From positions 1,428,001-1,492,000 of the forward strand of contig NZ_CP116887.1 in NCBI RefSeq assembly GCF_028421645.1: 64,000 nt of DNA, given 5' to 3'. Positions 1 through 9,017 of the stretch are shown piece after piece; position 1 is the stretch's first letter, and each line of letters begins with the position of its first letter. Source of the stretch: Aneurinibacillus sp. Ricciae_BoGa-3 (GTDB taxonomy: Bacteria; Bacillota; Bacilli; Aneurinibacillales; Aneurinibacillaceae). The translations under genes were made by a program, and so were the position numbers. Under the pieces are notes generated by a model that saw nothing but the letters and a program-made list of their open reading frames with translations, searched no databases and was not told where the DNA came from.

Positions 1-1452
1 CGTAAGCAAATCAATCAACAGGTTGCTTTTTTGTGTGATGTCGTCTCCGATTTGTTTCTCCTGACCGGCAGTGAGTCTGCCGATTGACGAATATTTGGCT
101 GCATATTCCCCGCGTTTGATGTTGTTGAAGTAATAGTCCTCGACATACCTGGTGAGCATCCACTTCTGATAGGCATCATTCCAGGTTGGCTGATCCCGTA
201 TCATTTCCATGTGTGCGAGCAGGAGACCCAGGGCGTTGCCGCTGGTATTCCATCCCGAGTAGCTTTCAACCTTCGTAAACAGTTTCTGCCGGAGAAAATT
301 CTCTGTCCATGTTGTTGTATTCCCGTTAGCTGTGGCGGAAAGGTCTGCAACCCCCTTAATTGATCCTTGATTTTCATTTGCCCATCGCTCTACTTTGTCC
401 ATCGATTCGTCGTAAGAATGGACATAAATGTGCATAGGCGGGGAAATGGATGCCGGGTTATCAGGCTGTAGCAGTTGAATCTTATCATGAATAACGTTTT
501 CCAACGGCTTTCCATCATAAGCGCGCACGCGACCTTTTTCCAGTTCATGAGAGAACGTGACCACATACCGGGAGCCGGTGTGATTAATCTCATTTTTATA
601 GCGTGCAAGCAGCAACGCTGTAAGGTCGTCAGCACCTGACATGATCCGTACGTTACTTAGCTGATTTTCAGATATAAGGGATTCAATTGCCTTTTCGCTT
701 ACTTTAGGAATACCCATGCTGCTTGTGTCATCGAGCCCGATGAGAAGTTCACGCACCACGCCCGTTTCTGCCCAGTTGATGAGTTCGTATTGCACCCGCA
801 GATTTTGCTGGAATAAACCCATGTAATCTTTTACATATCGAGCGGGAATAAGCTTTTCAATATCGCGCATAATATTGCGAATCCGGTCCGCCTCTTCTGT
901 GGAAGGTGCGTTTAAAAGCTGGTTGTACCTTCGCCCATAGATCACCAGCTCGGAATTGTATTTAGCGGCTTTGGATAAATAGGCAGGCATTTCCCGTGGA
1001 ATAATGTTCAATATGTAGACGTTCTTGCCGGGGTGTTTCAGGAGAATATTTTTTAACTCTTCCAGCCTGTACATATTTGCTGTGTACGTATTGATGAGCC
1101 TTCCCTGTACGATTCCGCCGTTGAGCCATTCAGGTATCCCAATAAACACAGCATCGCAGCTGGCAATGTTTTTTACCAAGAATGCCTTAAGCTTACTGTA
1201 GTCTGCGGCTTTTTGGAAGTGATCGAGGCCCGAGGGTGGAAGAATAACCCTGGCTCCTGCCATCTGTCCAAGTAAGGCCACATAGTCTGTATTGACCGGC
1301 CTGCTGTCGAGAGGAATAAGCAGCACCCTTTTACCGTGAAGGGAATGAGTATAAACCCACATACTTTTCATTCCGGTTTTGTTCGCAGGGGATGGTGCGC
1401 ATGCTGTGAACAGGAGGCAAGCGGCAAATAACCACAACAACGTTCTTTTCAT
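1..1452 (-). CDS. DUF4127 family lipoprotein, 3' part beyond left edge
   Basis: The minus strand stays open from an ATG at 1452 to the first base of the window, about 484 codons, so the C-terminus is missing. The protein begins MKRTLLWLFAACLLFTAC, a lipoprotein signal with lipobox FTAC, so it should be anchored outside the membrane. The start of the mature part reads VLLIPLDSRPVNTDYV, the hallmark opening of DUF4127 proteins, and later segments such as LLIGLDDTSSMG and SGWNTSGNALG fit that family. The function of DUF4127 is not established; I infer none. The ribosome site is weak (GGGTG). It is divergent from the CBS gene at 1619. Confidence 0.85.
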   Translation of the reverse strand, partial: MKRTLLWLFAACLLFTACAPSPANKTGMKSMWVYTHSLHGKRVLLIPLDSRPVNTDYVALLGQMAGARVILPPSGLDHFQKAADYSKLKAFLVKNIASCDAVFIGIPEWLNGGIVQGRLINTYTANMYRLEELKNILLKHPGKNVYILNIIPREMPAYLSKAAKYNSELVIYGRRYNQLLNAPSTEEADRIRNIMRDIEKLIPARYVKDYMGLFQQNLRVQYELINWAETGVVRELLIGLDDTSSMGIPKVSEKAIESLISENQLSNVRIMSGADDLTALLLARYKNEINHTGSRYVVTFSHELEKGRVRAYDGKPLENVIHDKIQLLQPDNPASISPPMHIYVHSYDESMDKVERWANENQGSIKGVADLSATANGNTTTWTENFLRQKLFTKVESYSGWNTSGNALGLLLAHMEMIRDQPTWNDAYQKWMLTRYVEDYYFNNIKRGEYAAKYSSIGRLTAGQEKQIGDDITQKSNLLIDLLT

Positions 1453-1618
1453 TTTTTTCACCCAAAGGCTATTATGCCTCTTTCACCCATCGGTTGGAAG
1501 GATTTTTTACATATTTCGGCCGAAGGCATGTGAAGTATTGTCCGTGGTTTTAACACATATTAAAGATGGGGATAGCAACACTCCCCTGTACTATTTATAC
1601 GAAAGAGGAGGGGATTGT

Positions 1619-2047
1619 ATGACCCAGCGTCTTGAGGAAATTATGACAAAGGTCGTAGCAACCGTTCGCCCGGATCAACCGATTAGGGATGCGGCGAAAA
1701 TTATGCACGAGTATAATGTCGGAATCGTTCCTGTCGTGGAAAACGGACAATGTGTTGGCATGCTTACGGATAGGGACATTGTCATTCGCGCCACTTCCAG
1801 CGGCAGGGATGGCAATACCCCGATAAGCAATATTATGACCAAGAATGTCGTTACCGCATCCTCGCAAATGGATGTACATCAGGCGGCTAACCTTATGGCC
1901 CAGCACCAAATCCGTCGCCTGCCAGTCGTGGACAATAATCAGTTAAACGGTATCGTATCCCTCGGAGACCTTGCTGTAGAGGAAATTTATGAGAATGAAG
2001 CAGGGGATGCTCTCTCCAACATTTCCTTAAACGACAACTATGCATAA
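1619..2047 (+). CDS. CBS-domain pair protein (YhcV-like)
   Basis: A 142-residue protein made almost only of two CBS motifs: residues about 8-60 (with PVVENGQCVGMLTDRDIV) and about 70-125 (with RRLPVVDNNQLNGIVS). CBS pairs bind adenine nucleotides and usually act as cytosolic energy sensors; no effector domain is attached, so the partner is unknown. The ATG at 1619 is chosen because it follows GAGGAGGGG at good spacing; the reading frame is open further upstream but without a ribosome site. It is followed 11 bp later by a sporulation lipoprotein, so the two are probably cotranscribed. YhcV of Bacillus subtilis is the closest type I recall. Confidence 0.85.
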   Translation: MTQRLEEIMTKVVATVRPDQPIRDAAKIMHEYNVGIVPVVENGQCVGMLTDRDIVIRATSSGRDGNTPISNIMTKNVVTASSQMDVHQAANLMAQHQIRRLPVVDNNQLNGIVSLGDLAVEEIYENEAGDALSNISLNDNYA

Positions 2048-2058
2048 CGGAGGATAAC

Positions 2059-2553
2059 ATGCGGGGAGTAAAAACCGCTGGTGTTTTATCTGCTGCATTG
2101 TTCTTAGGCCTTGCTTTATCCGCCTGCGGGCCGGGTACAGCCCGCACAGACAATGTGCATTCCAATCAAATGGGAATCCGAAAGAACCATACAGGGGCCC
2201 AGCCATTTATCGGCCAGGAGAACAGCCGGACAGCCCGCCGGATGTCGCAGCTTGCTGCTAATATCAACGGCGTCACCCGTGCTACGGCTCTGGTAAATGG
2301 CCGTGACGCGGTAGTAGGAATAGAAGGGGCGCAGCCTCATAATCGTAAAATGCTTGAGCGTCATGTGCAGCAAACGCTTAAGCGCGCTGAACCGGGTTAT
2401 GCTATTCATGTCACAGCGGATCCGGGCTTAAATCAGAGAATCAGGACGCTCAATACGCAAATGGGCGCCGGACAACCCATCCGAAATGTAGGCCAGGATA
2501 TTTCGCTGCTTATCCGCGATATCAGCCGGACGATAACCACTCCATTCCGTTAA
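2059..2553 (+). CDS. YhcN/YlaJ family sporulation lipoprotein
   Basis: A 164-residue protein with a lipoprotein signal (lipobox LSAC at residues 20-23) and the conserved YhcN/YlaJ body, including ANINGVTRATALVNGRDAVV and a region with repeated NTQM/RNVGQDI toward the end. Members are made during spore formation and found in spore membranes or coat in Bacillus; the exact role is unknown. The ribosome site is ACGGAGG, and the gene lies 11 bp behind the CBS gene, pointing to one transcript that ends at the strong terminator just downstream. Confidence 0.88.
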   Translation: MRGVKTAGVLSAALFLGLALSACGPGTARTDNVHSNQMGIRKNHTGAQPFIGQENSRTARRMSQLAANINGVTRATALVNGRDAVVGIEGAQPHNRKMLERHVQQTLKRAEPGYAIHVTADPGLNQRIRTLNTQMGAGQPIRNVGQDISLLIRDISRTITTPFR

Positions 2554-2556
2554 ACA

Positions 2557-2590
2557 AAAGGCCGCTCACCTGAGCGGCCTTCGCTCTTTT
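2557..2590 (+). terminator. Rho-independent terminator after sporulation lipoprotein
   Basis: A near-perfect stem, AGGCCGCTCA facing TGAGCGGCCT with a two-base loop, followed by a T-rich run. It closes the CBS-lipoprotein unit. Confidence 0.9.
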
Positions 2591-2591
2591 A

Positions 2592-2600
2592 TGCTATAAT
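2592..2600 (+). promoter_or_regulatory. Extended -10 promoter for prfC
   Basis: TGCTATAAT is a textbook extended -10 (TGnTATAAT), 44 bp before the prfC start. No good -35 is visible because the terminator hairpin occupies that place, which fits an extended -10 promoter. Confidence 0.65.
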
Positions 2601-2643
2601 AGAAGGCAGACTGTTTAAGTTTAACGGAGGCGTTTATTAATAT

Positions 2644-4221
2644 ATGATGGAATCAAGAAAGACATTTGCAATTATTTCCCACCCTGACGCCGGGAAAACC
2701 ACCCTAACGGAAAAACTCCTCTATTTCGGTGGCGCTATTCATACGGCCGGGATGGTTAAAAGCAAAAAATCTGCACGGCAGGCTACGTCCGACTGGATGG
2801 AGATTGAAAAACAGCGCGGTATATCGGTAACATCCAGTGTGATGCAGTTCTCCTATAATGGCTACCATATCAACATCCTGGATACACCCGGTCACCAGGA
2901 CTTCAGTGAGGATACGTACCGCACGCTGACAGCTGCCGATTGTGCAGTTATGCTGATCGATGCGGCCAAAGGGGTAGAGACCCAAACTATTAAATTATTT
3001 GAAGTATGCCGGATGCGCGGGATTCCTATCTTCACGTTTATCAATAAAATGGATCGGGACGCCCGTGATCCGCTTTCCCTGCTTGAAGAGCTTGAGGAAG
3101 TGCTGGGTATCCGCTCATGTCCGATGAACTGGCCGATTGGTTCAGGGATTGATTTTCATGGCATTTATGATCGGGAGAAGCAGCATGTTGAACTTTTTAA
3201 GCGGAGTGAGCCAAACAGCCGCCGTATCCTTCCCGTTTTCACGAATGATAATGGCGATCAGGAAGTGAAATCGACCATAGGGGATGCGCTGTATGGCAAG
3301 CTTGAGGAGGATGTGGAACTTCTAGACATTGCGGGTGATCCGTTTGACAAGGAAAAAGTGGACCGTGGACAGCTGACGCCGGTGTTTTTCGGGAGCGCCT
3401 TGACTAATTTCGGTGTTCAATCGTTCCTGGAATATTTTCTTGACCTGGCACCTGCTCCGGCACCCCGGGAAAGCGACAAAGGCGTCATAACCCCGGATAA
3501 TAACAAATTCTCAGGTTTTATCTTTAAGATTCAGGCCAATATGAACCCGGCACACCGGGATCGGATTGCCTTCCTGCGAATATGCTCGGGGACGTTTACA
3601 AGAGGCATGACGGTGCAGCATGTGCGCACAGGCAAAAAGATCAAACTCTCGCAGCCGCAGCAGTTTTTGGCGCAGGAGCGCAATATCGTGGAAGACGCCT
3701 ACCCGGGCGATATTATTGGCCTGTTTGATCCCGGAACATTCCGGATCGGCGACACGCTGGTAGAAGGGAACACCGCCTACACCTTTGCAGGCGTGCCCCA
3801 CTTCTCTCCTGAGATCTTTGCCCGCGTTCGGGCGAAGGATGCCATGAAATATAAGCAATTCCATAAAGGTGTTGAGCAGTTGACGGAGGAAGGCGCCGTC
3901 CAGCTTTTTACAACAGCTGGACCCGGCGCAGATAATATGATTATTGGGGTTGTTGGCCAGCTGCAGCTTGAGGTGTTTGACCATCGCCTGCGCGCAGAGT
4001 ATGGGGTGGAGGTAGAGATCCATACGCTTGGATATTCATTAGCCCGCTGGGTGAAGGGTGATGTCAAACTGGAGGAACTCAACCTTATCCAGTATGGCGG
4101 GAGCCTGCTGGCACGCGACCGGGAAGGGCGCCCTGTTGTTCTTCTGGAGAATGATTATGCAGAACGTTGGGCCAAAGAAAAGAACCCTGATGTGGAATTT
4201 GTCAGCACTTCTTACGAATAA
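2644..4221 (+). CDS. prfC: Peptide chain release factor 3
   Basis: A 525-residue translational GTPase that recycles RF1/RF2 from the ribosome after termination. GTPase motifs are complete: P-loop HPDAGKTTL near residue 13, switch II DTPGHQDF near 84 and NKMD near 139. The order G domain, beta-barrel domain II and the RF3 C-terminal domain matches the family and the length is normal. The ATG pair at 2644 follows ACGGAGG. The gene stands alone between a terminator and a convergent protease gene. EF-G and TypA were considered, but the length and the ISHPDAGKTTLTEKLL start are those of RF3. Confidence 0.96.
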   Translation: MMESRKTFAIISHPDAGKTTLTEKLLYFGGAIHTAGMVKSKKSARQATSDWMEIEKQRGISVTSSVMQFSYNGYHINILDTPGHQDFSEDTYRTLTAADCAVMLIDAAKGVETQTIKLFEVCRMRGIPIFTFINKMDRDARDPLSLLEELEEVLGIRSCPMNWPIGSGIDFHGIYDREKQHVELFKRSEPNSRRILPVFTNDNGDQEVKSTIGDALYGKLEEDVELLDIAGDPFDKEKVDRGQLTPVFFGSALTNFGVQSFLEYFLDLAPAPAPRESDKGVITPDNNKFSGFIFKIQANMNPAHRDRIAFLRICSGTFTRGMTVQHVRTGKKIKLSQPQQFLAQERNIVEDAYPGDIIGLFDPGTFRIGDTLVEGNTAYTFAGVPHFSPEIFARVRAKDAMKYKQFHKGVEQLTEEGAVQLFTTAGPGADNMIIGVVGQLQLEVFDHRLRAEYGVEVEIHTLGYSLARWVKGDVKLEELNLIQYGGSLLARDREGRPVVLLENDYAERWAKEKNPDVEFVSTSYE

Positions 4222-4236
4222 TCCCACACTGTTTGT

Positions 4237-4947
4237 CTACACATATTTCCGGAGAAACGGTTTAATGCTGTCAATACCGATGGCAAAACCTAGCCCATGG
4301 TTGTCCCGGATAATAAACGCATTCATGCCGATTGCTTCACCATTCATGTTGATAAGCGGACCCCCACTGTTGCCGGGGTTGATTGCAGCATCGGTCTGAA
4401 TAATATCTTCATAATTTTTCCCGGCTATCCGAACGGGACGGTTTTTTGCAGAGATGACGCCGGTTGTCACTGTATTCTCCAGTCCAAGCGGATTGCCGAT
4501 TGAAATAACAAGCTCCCCTACACGCGCTTCCCGGGAAGAACCGAGCGGAAGAGTCGGCAGGGGAGCATTGTTTTTTATTTGAAGGAGAGCCAGGTCTCGT
4601 TTGGTGTCTGTCCAGACCACACTTGCTTTTTTCGTTTCTCCGTTTGAAAGCTTCACTTCGATAATGCGGGCATGCTGGATCACGTGTTCGCTTGTCAGGA
4701 TGTATCCTTGTGGGTGAATAATAAACCCGGTACCGAAACTGCGACGGACTTCTCCCCTCGGTGTCATAGAAGGGAAGAGGAAAGATTGCAGAGCGTCCAT
4801 CATGGTATCGTTTACTTTGTGATCCTCTGTTGTGATTGAGATGATAGCGGGCTTTGCCTTTTCAACTATTGGCACAAAATAATTGGCCGGATGGAGATAA
4901 GAAGGCTGACGTCCTGCGGCAATTGTAAAGCTGTGTTTGCGTTTCAA
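4237..4947 (-). CDS. Trypsin-like serine protease, S1C type, without PDZ domain
   Basis: A 236-residue HtrA-type protease. The triad is visible: His in TSEHVIQ, Asp in KRDLALLQI and Ser in NPGNSGGPLIN, with the usual oxyanion-loop and IGNPLGLENTVTTG segments. Unlike DegP/HtrA it stops after the protease domain, with no PDZ, and the N-terminus has neither a clear signal peptide nor a membrane anchor, so a cytoplasmic or forespore location is possible (inference). The start is TTG, fixed by an AGGAGGT site at 8-base spacing. It is convergent with prfC, 15 bp apart. Confidence 0.88.
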   Translation of the reverse strand: MKRKHSFTIAAGRQPSYLHPANYFVPIVEKAKPAIISITTEDHKVNDTMMDALQSFLFPSMTPRGEVRRSFGTGFIIHPQGYILTSEHVIQHARIIEVKLSNGETKKASVVWTDTKRDLALLQIKNNAPLPTLPLGSSREARVGELVISIGNPLGLENTVTTGVISAKNRPVRIAGKNYEDIIQTDAAINPGNSGGPLINMNGEAIGMNAFIIRDNHGLGFAIGIDSIKPFLRKYV

Positions 4948-5091
4948 TTGATGACCTCCTCGCTTCTTGCCGTTTATTCATTCTATGTACAAAAGGTGAA
5001 TTATGAAACCCCTCAATATTTTTAGATAATTCGTATAAAACAGGGCAGAAAGGGTAAGAATACAGGGTAACCAAACAACCAGGAGGAAATC

Positions 5092-5310
5092 ATGAGTGAA
5101 ATGAGTGAAATGAACGAATATTTTTCCATTGGTGAAACGTTTAAACCTTTTGCCTGGAAGGCAAATTTTGATATGGATTTTTCGTCTGAATGCCTTTACT
5201 GTGATTCCAGCGTATCAGGCTTGCAAGGCTATGTAGTAGAAGATGCCAAAGGGGGCTCCCAGAGAATCGCTATCTGCCCTGCGTGCCAGCGTGTTAACGC
5301 ACGTTATTAA
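5092..5310 (+). CDS. Small zinc-ribbon protein, function unknown
   Basis: A 72-residue protein with two CxxC knuckles (CLYC near residue 37 and CPAC near 64) separated by about 25 residues, consistent with a single zinc ribbon. The ATG at 5092 follows AGGAGGAAATC and is well supported. The N-terminus has a repeated MSEMSEMNE. I do not recognise a family. It precedes another CxxC protein by 66 bp, and the two may be cotranscribed. Confidence 0.7.
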   Translation: MSEMSEMNEYFSIGETFKPFAWKANFDMDFSSECLYCDSSVSGLQGYVVEDAKGGSQRIAICPACQRVNARY

Positions 5311-5376
5311 AGGTGATGAAGCGCAACCTTCCCGAATAGGATAGTAGCAGAAAGTGCTCGGGGAGGAGAAATGCAT

Positions 5377-5751
5377 GTGGAAAAAAGATGCATGAAATGT
5401 CAGGCGTTGATGGAGCTGAAATTGCGCAGGGTTGTCTATATGAACCACATGGAAATTGACCATGTGCCCATTTATTCCTGTTCACAATGTGAAAACAATC
5501 AGCTTGTGGAGTATGTGAAGGAAGATCTAAAAAAACTGCTGCACGAGATAGGTCAGATGCATACCTTCGAAGGATGCATTTCATTTGCTTGCCATTCGCC
5601 TTTTTCGGATCTATTGCTGCGCCTCAGCCAGCAATCCTACGCCTCAATCGATGATTTGCTCGATCTGTACTTGCTGGCTCTTTCGCTAAAAGATAGAATG
5701 TGGGTTGCTGAAATTGAAAGAGAATTGGCTGAACGGGTGAATTGCAAATAA
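5377..5751 (+). CDS. Hypothetical protein with N-terminal zinc finger
   Basis: About 124 residues: an N-terminal zinc-finger-like part with CMKC and CSQC knuckles about 30 residues apart (YgiT-like arrangement), then an alpha-helical part rich in Leu. The GTG at 5377 is preferred because GGGAGGAG lies 8 bases before it; the ATG two codons earlier would be too close. Function is not known. A clear terminator follows. Confidence 0.65.
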   Translation: MEKRCMKCQALMELKLRRVVYMNHMEIDHVPIYSCSQCENNQLVEYVKEDLKKLLHEIGQMHTFEGCISFACHSPFSDLLLRLSQQSYASIDDLLDLYLLALSLKDRMWVAEIERELAERVNCK

Positions 5752-5768
5752 AGATTTTTTCAATTAAC

Positions 5769-5808
5769 AAAAAGGGAGGTTTTCCGATAAGGAGATCCTC
5801 CCTTTCTA
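5769..5808. terminator. Terminator between convergent genes
   Basis: AAAGGGAGG and CCTCCCTTT form a stem with a 17-base loop. It has A-rich and T-rich flanks, so it may serve both the upstream gene and the convergent gene that ends at 5816. Confidence 0.8.
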
Positions 5809-5815
5809 GCGTTTG

Positions 5816-7303
5816 CTAATGAACTGGATGGGCAGCTATCCAGGTGTTTTTCTCGTCGATCAAATACTGGATTTTTTCACTTGGCACTCCGTTAATGAGC
5901 AGCAGAAGGGATTGTGAATAATCTAAATCATCCCGTGTTAATTCATAGTAGTCGGGGTTAGGGTGGGGCGAAAGGTTTCTCCGTAAGGCATAATAGAGAT
6001 CATGATCGGACTTAACCCATCGTGGAGCTGTGTTCTCAATGCCCTTAAGAAGCAGGTCAGCGAGAACCTTTTTATCCGGGTCATTAGTCTGAAGGTACCG
6101 TTCGTAAAGATAGTTCATATTAGCGGCCTGGTGGTTGAGGGCAGTGTGGGAAATTGAAGCGTTTACTCCTCCAACGTAATCGGGAATAAGCAAGCCTGAG
6201 CCGATTTTTAATCCGGTTTTTAGTATATAGCTCTTCTGGTAGGCATCCCATTTTGTGAGCGCATGGGCTATCGCATCATCCGATCTGTTTTTAAGCAGGC
6301 GCAGGAGAAACGTTGCGTTGTCGGCGTTGCGGCGGTTATCTATATATGTATAGCTGGTTTTATATTCACTGTACAGCCAGTTCGAACGAGGGTAGGTCGG
6401 CCAGCATCCCTCGGTGTTTTGCGTCTTCACGGCGCAGTAACCCAGATGGGTTGCGACATCATTAAAGATTGTTCCGTAATCTGAAGCGTTAAGATAGGGC
6501 AGACTGTGCAGCCCTTCTCCATTTGCCGGGTTGCGGTAAAACGATCCGGGTTGGTAAGGCGTATACGTTGTTTCATCGGGAGAGTAGGCTCCATCCAGAC
6601 TGAGCATTTTGCCATTGTCGAAGCCTATGTTCATAGCCTGGGACGCGGCCTCGTCTTGATCCCATTTCACCAGCGGCTTGGCGGATAAGATACCCCACGT
6701 TTCAGCAAGTGTTGTCTGCGAAGACGGAAGTGGAATAGAATACGTAACGCCAGCGTTGTTCCGAATAATAGAAGCTGGCTTCTCTGCTTGCTTTTTTTCC
6801 TGAAGAACGGTGTAGCCCAGCGGATGGAAAACAGATGCGTTTCCAATTCGATAATAAAGCCTGCGGCCGTCTACATATAATGGTGTATGAATCGTTGTGG
6901 GAAGAGATGGGGCTGTTTTCCAACTGCCTATTTTGCCTGCAATCGGAAGTGCTACCCGAACGACTGCGGGATCTGCAGCGGTAATTTTCAATAAAACCTG
7001 GTTAATCGGAGCCCGATCAAAGTTACGCGCAAAATAGAGAACGTCTCCGTTATCGATTGCAGCAGTCGTTAAGCGGAATTCTCTACCGCTGCTGCGGTAG
7101 TAGTAATGCGTATAGGTGGCGTGTTCATAGTGTTCAGTTGTGATTTGCGGCTTGACAAGTGATGCCCATCCAGCTAATTCAATGTGATAAGAAGGGTTAG
7201 ATTCATGTGGCATTTTAACGGGTATAACTGCGGATGCGGATACGGAAGTCGTCCAAAAGACAAATACCACGATAAAAAATAACAGGTTGCTTTCTCGTCT
7301 CAA
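5816..7303 (-). CDS. Secreted protein of unknown function
   Basis: About 495 residues with a typical Sec signal (hydrophobic LLFFIVVFVFWTTSVSASA). The mature part is rich in Tyr, Trp and Asn with segments such as SNWLYSEYKTSYTY and YYELTRDDLDYSQS. These weakly recall glucuronyl C5-epimerase-like or other alpha/alpha-barrel carbohydrate enzymes, but I cannot assign a family. The TTG at 7303 is favoured: it follows AAAGGGG at good spacing, while the ATG at 7342 lies inside the terminator stem of the upstream gene and lacks a ribosome site. Confidence 0.72.
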   Translation of the reverse strand: MRRESNLLFFIVVFVFWTTSVSASAVIPVKMPHESNPSYHIELAGWASLVKPQITTEHYEHATYTHYYYRSSGREFRLTTAAIDNGDVLYFARNFDRAPINQVLLKITAADPAVVRVALPIAGKIGSWKTAPSLPTTIHTPLYVDGRRLYYRIGNASVFHPLGYTVLQEKKQAEKPASIIRNNAGVTYSIPLPSSQTTLAETWGILSAKPLVKWDQDEAASQAMNIGFDNGKMLSLDGAYSPDETTYTPYQPGSFYRNPANGEGLHSLPYLNASDYGTIFNDVATHLGYCAVKTQNTEGCWPTYPRSNWLYSEYKTSYTYIDNRRNADNATFLLRLLKNRSDDAIAHALTKWDAYQKSYILKTGLKIGSGLLIPDYVGGVNASISHTALNHQAANMNYLYERYLQTNDPDKKVLADLLLKGIENTAPRWVKSDHDLYYALRRNLSPHPNPDYYELTRDDLDYSQSLLLLINGVPSEKIQYLIDEKNTWIAAHPVH

Positions 7304-7328
7304 ACTGCCATCCCCTTTCCGGAAAGGT

Positions 7329-7369
7329 AAAAAAAAGTCCATTACCTATTTTATTCAGCAATGGACTTT
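7329..7369 (-). terminator. Terminator after the dehydrogenase gene
   Basis: On the minus strand AGTCCATT pairs with AATGGACT over a 16-base loop and is followed by a run of Ts. It ends the dehydrogenase transcript and contains a spurious in-frame ATG for the next gene. Confidence 0.8.
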
Positions 7370-7394
7370 CTATTAGTTTAGACGTTATAGAAGA

Positions 7395-8483
7395 CTAAAA
7401 GTTCTGCATAGTGGACCATACATCAAGTTTCGTTTTGATTTTGTCAATGATGGCATCAACGAACTCAGACGTGGTTGCGCTTCCGCCCAGATCCGATGTG
7501 CGTATACCTGAACTTACTGCCTCAATGGTAGCTTCATAAATAGCACGGGAAGCCATATTTGCTTTAGGATCGTTAAAGTAAGTGAGCAAGGATGCATTGG
7601 CAAGAATCATGGCCATAGGGTTGGCAATGTTCTTACCGAACAGGCTTGGTGCTGTACCATGCGGTGCTTCAACCATAACGGTTTCCGTGTTGAATGATTC
7701 ATCAAAACCAAGCAGCACAGACTCTGCGCCTGCAATGGATCCGAACATCTGCAGAACCATGTCGCTCAGGCAGTCGCCGTCACGGTTTAGAGCTGGAATA
7801 ACCATTGCATCACCCGCAGAAGAAAGAAGGAGTGCATATGTAGCGTCGATCAGCTGTGGTTCATATTGAACAGTCGGATATTTTTTGTGCGCCTCATCCA
7901 TTTCTTCCTTCAGCATACCCTCATACACAGGGCTAACCGTATATTTTGGTCCGCCGAATACTTTTGCGTTGATTTTTTTGGCATGGCGGAACGCAAACTC
8001 GGCAACAGCACGGCAAGTTGCCCGGTCGATCGTTTCCGTGCGGTATGCCTGTTCGTTAAGCCCTTCCCCCTCACGCCATTCTTTTGCACCGTAAGCATCG
8101 CCAACGGCCATGCGCACGACAGAAATTGGGGCATAAGCACCTGCAACCGGCAGAATGCCAGGAATGCGGCGGCCTGTCCGCACGATTACTTTCCCGTCAA
8201 TCTCGCGGCGAAGGATCGCGTTAGGGCTTCCGACATCGCCTTTTTGTTCAGGCGTAATCGTAGCTGCTTTAATCCCATAACCGTGCTTTTTCATAGCGCG
8301 AGCAGCTTCGTGAACGATTTCATTTTTTGTTTCACGGCGTTTTCCAAGGCTCAGATCATACGTTTCAAAATTAATTTCTAGACCAATTACGTCCGGTTGA
8401 AGGACGCGGAGCGATTCGTCAAGCAGTTCCTGGCCAGTTTGGTCCCCCTGCATGACTACAACTGTCTTATTCAAAATAATCAC
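7395..8483 (-). CDS. Isocitrate/isopropylmalate-family beta-decarboxylating dehydrogenase
   Basis: A 362-residue member of the NAD(P)-dependent metal-dependent oxidative decarboxylase family. Supporting segments are the N-terminal VVVMQGDQTGQEL, the substrate-arginine region RREIDGKVIVRTGRRI, the metal-binding aspartates in NRDGDCLSDMVLQ, and EAPHGTAPSLFGKNIANP. The sequence is shorter than the usual NADP isocitrate dehydrogenase (about 420 residues) and lacks typical LeuB signatures, so substrate could be isocitrate, homoisocitrate, tartrate or another 2-hydroxyacid; I leave it open. It is monocistronic with its own terminator. Confidence 0.85.
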   Translation of the reverse strand: MIILNKTVVVMQGDQTGQELLDESLRVLQPDVIGLEINFETYDLSLGKRRETKNEIVHEAARAMKKHGYGIKAATITPEQKGDVGSPNAILRREIDGKVIVRTGRRIPGILPVAGAYAPISVVRMAVGDAYGAKEWREGEGLNEQAYRTETIDRATCRAVAEFAFRHAKKINAKVFGGPKYTVSPVYEGMLKEEMDEAHKKYPTVQYEPQLIDATYALLLSSAGDAMVIPALNRDGDCLSDMVLQMFGSIAGAESVLLGFDESFNTETVMVEAPHGTAPSLFGKNIANPMAMILANASLLTYFNDPKANMASRAIYEATIEAVSSGIRTSDLGGSATTSEFVDAIIDKIKTKLDVWSTMQNF

Positions 8484-8695
8484 CTCATCTATGTTTCTTC
8501 CTCGTGTAGGTTAAAATGACATACAGCCTTATTTATTATGCATTACTTTGCAGAATAACTCAATGCGTTTGTCGAAACGGCAGTTTTTTCGCTGACAAAG
8601 CAGCTAATTCTTTCGCATTTCAAGCAAGACAAACCTAACGGAAAAGGGTAAGATAGAAAGGAAAATAAAACTATTTGGGTTAGGAGTGGTTGGCA

Positions 8696-9013
8696 ATGGC
8701 AGAGATCGCAACCGTTGAGGAACTGGACCAGTTCTTAAGTCAAAATCCGGAAGCAATCCTTTTTAAGCATAGTACAACCTGCCCGATCAGCGCGCAGGCC
8801 CATAATGAATTCATGGCTTACACCAGGGGAGATGTAAAGCCTTGGGCGCTTGTGATTGTTCAGACAGCACGCCCTGTTTCCAATGAAATAGCAGAACGTT
8901 TCGCCGTTAAACATGAATCCCCGCAAGTTCTGTATGTAAAAGACGGCAAAGTCGCCTGGCATACTTCGCACTGGAATATTACGGAAAGCAACCTGACGAA
9001 GGAAATTAAGTAA
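8696..9013 (+). CDS. ytxJ: Bacillithiol-system redox-associated protein YtxJ
   Basis: A 105-residue thioredoxin-fold protein of the YtxJ family. The single active-site-like Cys sits in FKHSTTCPIS, the monothiol motif of this family, followed by a cis-Pro region ESPQVLYVKDGKVAWHTSH. In bacillithiol-using Firmicutes YtxJ is thought to act as a bacilliredoxin-like monothiol protein in de-bacillithiolation; that is family knowledge. The ATG at 8696 is chosen because GGAG lies 9 bases upstream, whereas the TTG at 8690 is too close. It is near ccpA/aroA as in other bacilli. Confidence 0.88.
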   Translation: MAEIATVEELDQFLSQNPEAILFKHSTTCPISAQAHNEFMAYTRGDVKPWALVIVQTARPVSNEIAERFAVKHESPQVLYVKDGKVAWHTSHWNITESNLTKEIK

Positions 9014-9017
9014 AATG

